The notes under the pieces: generated by a model
Databases searched by the model: none
Told to the model about the DNA's origin: nothing
The model's input: the letters and a program-made list of their open reading frames with translations, nothing else
Made by a program: the position numbers and the translations under genes
NCBI GenBank assembly: GCA_964034945.1
Contig: OZ035961.1
Coordinates: 31,026,184-31,090,183 of the forward strand
Reading direction: 5' to 3'
Length of the DNA: 64,000 nucleotides
Source of the DNA: Chrysopilus asiliformis
Lineage: Eukaryota; Arthropoda; Insecta; Diptera; Rhagionidae
Shown: positions 24,826 to 33,661 of the stretch, piece after piece
How positions within the stretch are numbered: the first letter of the stretch is position 1
Layout: the number at the start of each line of letters is the position of its first letter

Positions 24826-24862
24826 TATAAAAGCAAAAGTCAAGCCCACTTTTGAGTACAGT
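24826..24862 (+). promoter_or_regulatory. Core promoter of Tweedle gene 4
   Basis: TATAAAAG at 24826-24833 with an initiator-like ACAGT at 24858-24862. The start codon follows at 24911. Confidence 0.75.
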
Positions 24863-24910
24863 TCATCCATCTTTTACAATAGGATAACATATTTCAATCA
24901 AGCCGATAAC

Positions 24911-25839
24911 ATGCGTGGATTTTTGGTAATAAGAAAATATTGTCTATACTTTGATTACTCAAAGCGACAACCATTTGGATTTAATCAGTGACGATATTTG
25001 TCTAATCTTGAAATTGATGAATTAATCAACTCATATTTGCTGTTAGGTTCTTTGCCTGGTAGCAGTTGCCACAGCACTTCCTCAAGGATACAACTACAAT
25101 GCGCCAAGCTACAGCGGCGGCGGCGGCGGCGATTATCAGCATAGCGCATCCAATGTCGCATCAGCTTCCGTTCCAAGCTATCACGGTTCTAACGGCGGAG
25201 CTAATAATTATCAACATGGCCAACAATTCGGCGGCGGCCTAGCTGGAGCTGGAGCTGGAGCGGGTGCTGGAGGTTCTGTCACCAAAAATATTTACACCTT
25301 CGCCGGTGCTGAAGATGCTGATGACGAGGGAGATGATGCACTGACCTCAGCTTCCGGACGCGAAAACTACAACATCCTCTTCGTCAAGGCTCCTGCCCAA
25401 TCTAGTGCCTCGCTTGCTGCATCTCTCGCCAAATTGCAACAGAAGGACAAGACAGTCGTTTATGTATTGAACAAAAAGACTGACGCATCTGAACTCCAGA
25501 ATGCTCTCAACCAAGTCAAGGGAGAAACAGCCAAACCCGAAGTATTCTTCATCAAATACAAGACACCACAGGAAGCCCAACACGCTCAACAGGAAATTAA
25601 GGGTAAGCACTGACTAACCTTAAAGGTTTTTAAATTTTTCTCAACTATTTTGAAATTCTATTGTAGCTCAATATGATGCTTTGGGTGGAACCACCAACGT
25701 ATCTGATGAAGGCGTATCTCCAATTTCATCTGTAATTGGATCTGTTGGAAACAGTGGAGGTTTCTCTGGTCTAGGATCCTACGGCGCTGAATCGAATATC
25801 CATGCAACTAGCAATACTTACTTGCCACCAAGCTTTTAA
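24911..25839 (+). CDS. Twdl: Tweedle (DUF243) cuticular protein (gene 4)
   Basis: Exons 24911-24925, 25047-25602 and 25667-25839 encode 247 aa. Signal peptide MRGFLVLCLVAVATA, cleaved near LPQGYNYNAPS. The variable N-terminal region is Gly/Ser/Tyr-rich with a GGGGG run and a GAGAGAGAG stretch (residues about 75-85). The DUF243 core is VTKNIYTFAGAEDADDE, NYNILFVKAPAQSSAS, KTVVYVLNKKTDASEL, KPEVFFIKYKTPQEAQHAQ. The last exon has QYDALGGTTNVSDEGVSPISSVIGSVG and ends YLPPSF. Across 227 bases of the core it differs from gene 3 at only three sites, while flanking exon and intron sequence is clearly diverged. The gene sits between repeat-rich spacers and has its own promoter. Confidence 0.96.
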
Positions 25840-26081
25840 AAGAAATTTAGTCCAGTTATAAATGCTTTTTGTGATTACTTGTATAATATGAATATATATT
25901 AATTTATTTATTGAAATGGGAGTTTTATATTGCCAATGCAAAAACAATTTTAGCAATAGATTTTTTTTTGAATAATCGGTTTAGGGCCAACACAACGAGC
26001 TTAAAACAGGGTAGGTAAGAAACGTATATTTTTTTAATGTTTGGATGCTGTACTTCCAAACAGAATATTCTTCATATTTAA

Positions 26082-26319
26082 CACTAGATTGCCCAAGGAA
26101 GTCAAGCAGTCAAAATGACTGCTTTTGGCAATATAGGTATAACACATATATATATACCGGAAATGAAGGAGGGGGAAGGCAACTACAATTATTAATAAAC
26201 GCATTTATATGTTGTACAAAAAGTCACAAAATTCTAACAAATTGTGTCATTATATACATAATTGTTTTTCTGATTGAAATTAAAAATCAGTCAAAATGAC
26301 TTGCTTGGGCAATCTAGTG
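26082..26319. mobile_element. piggyBac-type MITE
   Basis: 238 bp flanked by TTAA on both sides (26078-26081, 26320-26323). Inverted termini CACTAGATTGCCCAAG are exact over 16 bp and continue with one mismatch (G/C). Both ends also carry AGTCAAAATGACT, a subterminal palindrome. TTAA targets and CAC-type termini are hallmarks of piggyBac. No transposase. It lies just downstream of Tweedle gene 4. Confidence 0.85.
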
Positions 26320-26890
26320 TTAAAGAAAAAAACACAATATGTTTTCTATTAGGTCTGACTGCCGATTTGATAAATAATGGAAGATGTCATAGGCCTTAAT
26401 ATATTTTATAGATATTTAACGATTCTAAAAATACTACACCAATCACTAATAAATATACCAATCCTTTCATTGGTTAATGACAAGAAGTAATGCAGAAGTA
26501 ATGTACTTTCCTCTTCTATTAATTTTTTATACTTTCCTCTTATGTAGACCGCCTCGAGAATAGGGGCAGATAAAAACTTTCTGATGAGTATGAAATCCGT
26601 TTCAGGTAAAATTATGAGGATGTCCGTGCATTTGTCTGTCGGTCGAGAAGTTTTTAAGTTGTTTATGGTTTTTCGGCATTCTAAAATTTATACAAAAAAC
26701 TTTAAGCTGGCAACGAAGAGTCTGCAAGTCACAAATAAAAATTGAACCCAGCCTTCTTGCCTCTAATCGGGCTCAAAAATTCTTTTTTATCAAAAATTGA
26801 AATATTGAAATAAATTTTTTACTTATTCAGTACTTATTGATAGATCTCTAAGCATTAAAAAATTTCCTTATCATCTGCAATCTCTCACAG

Positions 26891-27448
26891 TTTTTATACC
26901 CGTATGGTGAAACCAAAGGGTATATTAGATTTGCCTTACCGTTTGTAACGCCAAGATCCCGTCATCACACAAAAAAATGAATTACACCAGTGTGTTCAGA
27001 ATGATAAAAAAAAAGTTGAATTTAGCATGTCCGTCCGTCCGTCCGTCCGTCTGTCCGTCTGTGGCGCGGATTGCGGGTGCACGGATTGAGCTAGAGACTT
27101 GAAATTTTGCGCAGATCCGTTTTTCGTAAAATGCGAGGCCAAGTTCGTTCATGAGCAAAAATGGACCATTAGGGGGGGTATCCCCCATACGACCAAAAAT
27201 GGTTTTTGCGAATATCTCAAAAATGGTGCATCTTATCAAAAAAGTCCAAGAACAAAAGTTATTTAGGATATGATTCTACATAAAACTCCCATACACCAAA
27301 ATCCGATTGGAATAAATTTTAGAAAATCTTTTTGGAAAGTTACACTTCAAAGTGGAATTTTGGCACAACTTTTCGAATTTTGATACGAATATCACCATAC
27401 GGGTTTTCAATAATTGCCAGATTGGCAATTATAGCTTTTGTTATGTTT
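26891..27448 (+). mobile_element. Family-1 Helentron-like element, complete copy
   Basis: Runs from 'tttttatacccgtatggtga' to 'tagcttttgttatg'. Features in order: sub-terminal word ACCCGTATGGTGA, 'ccgtttgtaacgccaag', a (GTCC/GTCT)n array at 27028-27060, 'gtggcgcggattgcggg', the inverted word TCACCATACGGGT, then the hairpin AATTGCCA-GAT-TGGCAATT about 20 bases from the 3' end. This architecture is that of Helentron-associated elements. ORFs inside are incidental. Confidence 0.75.
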
Positions 27449-28376
27449 AATTTAAAAAAATATGGTCCCCCTATTTAAACTACAAGTAACTCTGCCCTTA
27501 TACAAAATTTTATCGAAAACTGATGAGTCTTGAAACGTCTAACAAACAATATTTTTGCAAGACTATAGAAAAATTGGAAATTTTCCGTTAGTTCAAGCGC
27601 GCAACCCCATTGATAAGCATGTAGAAAAGTTCCAAACTTGCAATTTGCATTTTTTAACCCTTTCAAAACTAGTGATAGATTTATGTAGAAGTAAGTAAGG
27701 GGAATCTAAATAAGTAGTTTAAGTGTTTCAAAAATTTAAATTGCCACTTTATGAAATTCCACATGCTTGCGAATACCTGCACTAATATTGTAATTTTTGA
27801 AGGCGGGAACTGATTGTTAAATCAAAACAACTCTGTCGAAACAACAGCTCTGTTCGTTGTGAAATATACAATTTATAGGCCTATATTGAGGAAATGGAAA
27901 GTTTTCTAAATAAGTGAAGAATAATTAATTACCACAGGCTAACGTAATCGCTGGCTGAATGCCTTTAATTTATTAAAACAAACAAACGAAGAAGCTAACA
28001 TGCGGCCGGTTATCTTTATCATCATCGATAATTTTCTAATATGCCATCGAATCGATGATAGGTTCCTATATGCAGCCAAACACCTAATGCCTGAAAACGA
28101 TAGCTCACCGGTCATTTAATTTTAATTTATTGACAGCAGCAAGCGCCCAACGACATAAATGGGCGTTCGATTTTGTCACAATTCATCTCAAACGCGATGC
28201 AAATTCATACGCTTTTAATGAAAAATTTCCTGAAATTTCGTTTTACATTAACGAGGAAAATTATGCAAAAGATGAATGAGCCTTAAATTGATTTAAATAA
28301 GATAGCGAATGTTATTTTAATTGATTTTACTGAATGTAATTTTACACCCGCTGCTTCGAACGTTTTTTTCTTGACG
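27449..28376. other. Upstream region of Tweedle gene 5, no gene seen
   Basis: Apparently single-copy DNA. It contains GATA-like words in 'tttatcatcatcgataa' and 'tcgatgatagg' (28010-28065) and an octamer ATGCAAAT at 28197-28204, 173 bp upstream of the TATA box in the opposite orientation to those of genes 2-4. Any regulatory role is inference. Confidence 0.4.
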
Positions 28377-28411
28377 TATAAAAGTTGACGTTTTTTGCCT
28401 CTATTGTTAGT
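28377..28411 (+). promoter_or_regulatory. Core promoter of Tweedle gene 5
   Basis: TATAAAAG at 28377-28384 and TTAGT at 28407-28411 (initiator-like, +1 A at 28409), about 55 bases before the start codon at 28464. Confidence 0.7.
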
Positions 28412-28463
28412 ACGAAAGTGCCCTCGAAAGTGTAAGTTACGAACCTTGGAATATCACTTCAAC

Positions 28464-29337
28464 ATGCTTGGATTAATAGTTTGTGCCTAAAATAAAACAA
28501 CGCTTTAATGGATTACGGGAATAATTTTAAAAAATTATCGTTGCAGATCGCATGCTTAGTTACAATCGCCGCAGGTGCACCACGTGGATATGACTATCAA
28601 CCGCCTCTTCAATTCGCATTACCACCTTCCATGTCATATCCTGGATTTTCTCAATTTTTCACCTCCAATTACAATACTGGATCGCTCAGTTTTGGATCAT
28701 CGGGATACTCTTATTCCCAGCAAGTGGATGAGGGTCCCATTGTAACGAAAAAATTTCACGTTTTCTCAGCACCCGAAGAGGAGGACAACGAATTCAATCA
28801 GAAGCATATTTCGTTAGGTCCTAGCCGAAAACATTATCGAGTGGTGTTTATTAAAGCTCCATCCCAAACGAGTAAAAACGCCGCTATTACGATTTCCCAG
28901 GCTCAAAATCAGGATCAAACAATTATTTATGTACTGTCTAAGAAAATTGACGCGTCCGATATTCAAGCTCATATTCAGCCATCCCGTTCGGAACCTAGCA
29001 AACCCGTAGTATTTTTTATAAAATACAAAACTCCAGAGGAAGCTGCTCACGCCCAGCGTTCTATTCAAGGTTCGAAATTACGTTGCCAGCAAAATTTATT
29101 AACTTAACGCTAAGTGTTTTCGTATTGCCACAACAATCCTAATTCAATCAAGAATTCTCAAAATTGTTCACTTTTATAGCTCAATATGATTCACTTGGAG
29201 GCACAACCAACGTAGCAAGCGAGGAAATAGTTCCAGTGAGCTCCGTTATTGGATCCCTCGGGAACTCTGATAATGATTACGGAAGTCAGTCTTTCAAACC
29301 TGGTCCCCAGAATGCTTATTTACCGTTGGGAAAATGA
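28464..29337 (+). CDS. Twdl: Tweedle (DUF243) cuticular protein, second subgroup (gene 5)
   Basis: Exons 28464-28478, 28547-29069 and 29180-29337 encode 231 aa. Signal peptide MLGLIIACLVTIAAGA, then PRGYDYQPP and a Phe/Ser/Tyr-rich segment. The DUF243 core is VTKKFHVFSAPEEED, HYRVVFIKAPSQTSKN, QTIIYVLSKKIDASDI, KPVVFFIKYKTPEEAAHAQ. The C-terminal exon starts QYDSLGGTTNVASEE and ends YLPLGK, without the YLPPSY-type end of the others. It has VVFIKAP and SKK in place of the ILFVKAP and NKK of genes 1-4, grouping it with gene 6. The second intron uses an unusual donor (GTTCGA), yet splicing there is required to join the conserved exons in phase 1. Codon use is more AT-rich than in genes 3, 4 and 6, which may mean lower expression. 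AATAAA at 29440-29445. Confidence 0.93.
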
Positions 29338-29626
29338 GGAGATTTTGTTGAGTGAAAACTATATTGTTATATTTTGTTGAATTTCTTTTATTATTTTGTT
29401 AACGCACTGATAAATGTTTTATATTTTACACTTTTTATAAATAAAAAAAACTATTGATTTATGAGTTTGTCCTCAACTCCAAAATTGCAAACATTTCAAC
29501 ACAAAACTTTCCTCAGCCATAGTTACAGAAATAATATATGAAAAAAATATTCTTTTCAAATATCTTGAGAAATATCAGGAATTTTTATTTTCTTTGCATT
29601 TTGTTATATACAATTTTTTCATAAAA

Positions 29627-30246
29627 ACATAACAAAAGCTATAATTGCCAATCTGGCAATTATTGAAAACCCGTATGGTGATTTAAGTGAATGGCGAACA
29701 GTTTTATCAAAATTCCACTATGAAGTCAAACTTTCCAATTAGATTTTTTAAAATTTGTATATGTAGAATAATATTTATGTAGAATAATATCCTAAATAAC
29801 TTTTGTTCTTGGACTTTTTTGATAAGATGCCCCGTTTTTGAGATATTCAGAAAAAACGTTTTCATTTGTATGGGGGGTACCCCCCCTAATGGTCCATTTT
29901 TGCCCATTAACGAACTTAGCCTCGCATTTTACGAAAAACGGATCTGTGCAAAATTTCAAGTCTGTAGCTCAATCCGTGCGCCCGCAATCCGCGCCACAGA
30001 CGGACAGACAGACGGACGGACAGACGGATAGACGGACAGACGGACAGACGGACAGACGGACAGACGGACAGACGGACAGACGGACAGACGGACAGACGGA
30101 CAGACGGACATACGGACATACGGACATACGGACAGACAGACGGACAGACAGACAGACGGACAGACAGACGGACAGACAGACGGACAGACGGACAGACAGA
30201 CAAACAGACGGACAGACAGACGGACAGACAGACGGACAAACAGACG

Positions 30247-30278
<32 letters not shown>

Positions 30279-30435
30279 GACAGACAGACGTAGAGACGGA
30301 CGGACGGACATGCAAAATTTAATTATTTTTATCATTCTAAACACACTGGTGTAATTTATTTTTGTGTGTGATGACGGGATCTTGGCGTTACAAACGGTAA
30401 GGCAAAGTTAGTATACCCTTTGGTTTCACCATACT
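29627..30435 (-). mobile_element. Family-1 Helentron-like element with expanded GACA/GACG array
   Basis: Reverse-orientation copy: begins 'cataacaaaagctataattg', has the terminal hairpin, 'aacccgtatggtga', and 'gtaccccccctaatgg'. Its array runs from 29998 to 30312, against about 30-40 bases in other copies. It ends 'ctttggtttcaccatac'. Long ORFs across the array arise only because the repeat lacks stop codons. Confidence 0.75.
29998..30312. repeat. GACA/GACG tetranucleotide array inside family-1 element
   Basis: About 315 bp of GACGGACA and GACAGACG units with interspersed GACATACG and GACAAACA variants. It is continuous with the host element on both sides. Confidence 0.9.
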
Positions 30436-30589
30436 AAAATAAAATATAAAAGGAAAGTAAAAATGAGATGTGAAACTAATTATTAAATTTTCTGCCAAAA
30501 TCGTCACTTTGCCAAATGTAAAAAAAATCCCTGCGGCGGATTTCGCAAGAAAATTTTCGATAGCCGAATTTTGTTTTGACGTGACGAGA

Positions 30590-30740
30590 GGATATAAAGG
30601 ACGAGGACCTGCTTGACCAAATGCGGTCGATACCGAGCTCCGCTACGATACACATCAGCTACTTTTTTTTTTAAGGACGGACTTTGCGCTGCCCCGAGTC
30701 GGGCTTCAGGGCAGTTTAACCCCACCTACGAGCACGTGCG
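30590..30740. other. Less AT-rich fragment, possible retroelement relic
   Basis: The patch 'gcgctgccccgagtcgggc' to 'gcacgtgcggctcccag' has clearly higher GC than its flanks. The - strand is open for about 70 codons but shows no domain I recognise. It may be a retroelement fragment. Confidence 0.25.
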
Positions 30741-31928
30741 GCTCCCAGTAGTGCTCTGCGCTCAGAGAGTTTGTTGTTGCTGGTAAACGTAGATCTAAGT
30801 AGTAGAGAATGTGTAGCATCTTGATGTGCTTCTCTATCGCTTTAGTTGATATATTAAATTAGTTGGATTTACATTTTGAATTTTTATGATTAAATGAACG
30901 CATCTTATCGACTAAATCTTTTTGTTTTTGACTTTCCTAACCTCTTTGGTCCCTAACCCTTGACCATCTTCATTTGAGCTACTCGGGCCTGCTAAAATTG
31001 CTGTCACACTCTAGCTGTCTAAATTGCTGTCAAACTTTAAGTGAAGAAAAATGTGACTTTAAATAAGATGCTGAAATTTCAAGTAATTAAAAATGTTAAA
31101 CTAAAATTAAGACATTTTTGTTTTATATTCGTTTTTACCTTTCTTTTACAATTTTGTTTCTGCTAATGGTAAAAACTCAAAAAGGAAATAACAATAAAAC
31201 TAGTTTTATTCAATATTAAATTTTATGGAAAATTTCGATTTTATTGTACCTATGTATGTTATCCAACAAATCTTTTTCGAACAGAACGTTCATGATCTTG
31301 GCATCGGTAAAATCTTTTCCGGAAACTACCGGTGAAGAATCATCAAGTCATCTAGTAAAACAAACATTTCTGTATGTTTTTAATATTTTACTTAATAGTT
31401 GATTTCATAGAAACTTTCAAAAACATACTACACTCTACAAATGTCATGCAATAAAGAAGCAGATTTATGCTGATGCATCGACAGTTTTATGAATTCGGGC
31501 AGGTGTGCATTCGACCTGAGTTTTAAGATTATAACTTAACATGATAGTGACAAATATAATATTAAATTTCGCTATTCTTCGCAATCGATTTCGAAACTAT
31601 AACATGCATATGATTTACCATAAATCTAATAAAATTATAATATTAACATTGGCACAGCATTTTGATACACTATTAGATAGCTGCAAAAATTATACGAAAT
31701 CTGCACATATGGTGATGAGTCGATAAAAATGATTTAGAGTTTAGGTGTGGCTAGTTATCACAGTTAAACGTTTTAGTTTTTGATTTTATAACTGAATTGC
31801 ACAATTAAGATATTGATAACATGGGAACATAGCGAATAAATGCGTAGTTTTGTTATAGGCATATAACGCATTCTCAAGGCGTTATTGAGACATCCTGAGC
31901 TCATTAAATTTGAAAAGCAAAATCTTAC

Positions 31929-31964
31929 TATAAAAGACAGTACTTTGAAAATTTTAACATCAGT
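31929..31964 (+). promoter_or_regulatory. Core promoter of Tweedle gene 6 (TATA + TCAGT)
   Basis: TATAAAAG at 31929-31936 and TCAGT at 31960-31964 (+1 A at 31962, 33 bases downstream). The 5' UTR is short (39 bases) and ends CAAACAAA before ATG. Confidence 0.8.
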
Positions 31965-32000
31965 GTCTTTTCTTCAGATCAGAGTAGAAAGTCAAACAAA

Positions 32001-32882
32001 ATGCGTGGATTTTTGGTGAGTTTTAAAAAAAAAAAGTTAATATACTACTCTATCCAATGAAATCGTAAAACAGTTGTTTTAAAATAAAATATCTATTGTG
32101 TAAAAGTAACAGAAAATTTCATTTAATTTTCAGGTTCTTTGTGTAATTGCTGTTGCAGCTGCTTATCCTCAGGGATATAACTATGGCGCACCATCGGTTG
32201 GTCATATTGGCGGTGGAAGCATTGGAGGTGGACACATCGGGGGTGGAAGTATCGGTGGTGGACACATCGGGGGTGGAAGTATCGGTGGTGGACACATTGG
32301 AGGCGCTGTTGCCCACGGTCCAGTCGTTACTAAACATTTCCACATCTTCGGTGCACCCGAAGAAAGCGCAGAAGAAGCCAGAAGGGAAGTGATTAGCGCT
32401 GGTCCTGGCCACAAACACTACCGCGTCGTGTTCATCAAGGCTCCACACCAATCTGCCAGTGCTGCTGCCCTTTCAGTTGCCCAGGCCCAGAACGAAGAAA
32501 AGACTGTCATCTACGTTTTGAGCAAGAAAACCGACGCTGCCGATATCCAGACCGCTATTCATGCTGCACCCCACCACCCAACCAAACCAGAAGTGTTCTT
32601 CATTAAATACAAGACCCCAGCAGAAGCTGCCCATGCTCAACGCACCATTCAAGGTAACTTCGATATCTATTTATCATTAAAAGGTGTTTTTACACATTAT
32701 TTTAATTGTTCCCAGCTCAATACGACTCCTTGGGAGGAACTAGCCAAGTTTCTGATGAAGGAATTGCCCCAATCTCGTCAGTTATTGGATCCTTGGGCGG
32801 TGGTCATCATCATGGCGGTTCTTCAATTGGTGCATCTTCAACTCATTCCGTTTCAACCGGATATTTGCCACCAAGCCATTAG
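32001..32882 (+). CDS. Twdl: Tweedle (DUF243) cuticular protein, second subgroup (gene 6)
   Basis: Exons 32001-32015, 32134-32653 and 32716-32882 encode 233 aa. Signal peptide MRGFLVLCVIAVAAA, cleaved before YPQGYNYGAPS. The N-terminal region is a tandem repeat of (S/H)IGGG units (residues about 30-57), encoded by a 30-bp DNA repeat at about 32211-32300, so its length is likely polymorphic. The DUF243 core is VTKHFHIFGAPEESA, HYRVVFIKAPHQSASA, KTVIYVLSKKTDAADI, KPEVFFIKYKTPAEAAHAQ. The last exon has QYDSLGGTSQVSDEGIAPI and ends YLPPSH. Predicted secreted chitin-associated cuticle protein. AATAAA at 32953-32958. It is the last Tweedle gene in the window. Confidence 0.96.
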
Positions 32883-33396
32883 ATCGCGGCAAACAACTTC
32901 ATTATCTAAATTGTTTTAAAGTTATTTTGAAATTTTGTTGACACCTCTGTTAAATAAATTTATTTATTATGTTTTTCAATTAAATTAATATGAAAATATT
33001 TATTTTAAAATAATAAAATTGCTAACTTACAGAAACTCATTCAAACAAAAAAAAAATAATATGAAGAAGATCTTAAAAACCTGAAGAATAATGCCTTATC
33101 TAAATGATCTACGAAATATGTTGACCGTCAACAAAATGTATCATCACACATTCCATACCTCTTCAATGGTTGAATATTAAGCAAAGTGTTGAATCAAGTG
33201 TCGTGTTGATATTCTAATGACGCCCAATTGCCCTTAATGTGTTGTTGGTTAACTGTCAATACTTTTTGGTTGCCCGTCTGAATTCTACATACAAGAAAAC
33301 TAATTGTGCCGAATGTTCGCCTTTACAAGTAATCTTATGAAAGTGGCCCCTCCGATTTCAATGAAACTTTCCTATTTGGTAGAGCTATGAAAAATA

Positions 33397-33661
33397 CAGT
33401 ACTCCCCCCAACTTCGCGGTTTCGCAACTGCGCGGTTTCGCAACTGCGCGGTTTCGCAACTGCGCGGTTAAGTTTTTAATACCAAAATTTTGAACTGCGC
33501 GGTAAAAATTTCGCAGCTGCGCGGTTTTTTTTATAATTTTCGTTCAACAAAACATGTTTCTAATCCCAAATGTTCATACAAAGTAGGGTTCACAGTGCGC
33601 GGTTTCGGTTTGCGCGTTCTTTTTGTGGAACGTATCTACCGCGCAGTTGGAGGGATAATTG
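33397..33661. mobile_element. Pogo-like MITE with iterated GCGCGGTTTCGCAACT
   Basis: 265 bp flanked by TA (33395-33396 and 33662-33663). The left terminus is CAGTACTCCCCCCAACT; the right is a diverged inverted copy (cgcagttggagggataattg). Tandem 'gcgcggtttcgcaact' units lie at 33425-33470. A second copy in inverted orientation is at 47936-48198, also flanked by TA. No transposase. Confidence 0.75.

Noticed and set aside
29838..30344. Open frames of about 120-150 codons on both strands
   Set aside because: Same artefact inside the array of a Helentron-like element.
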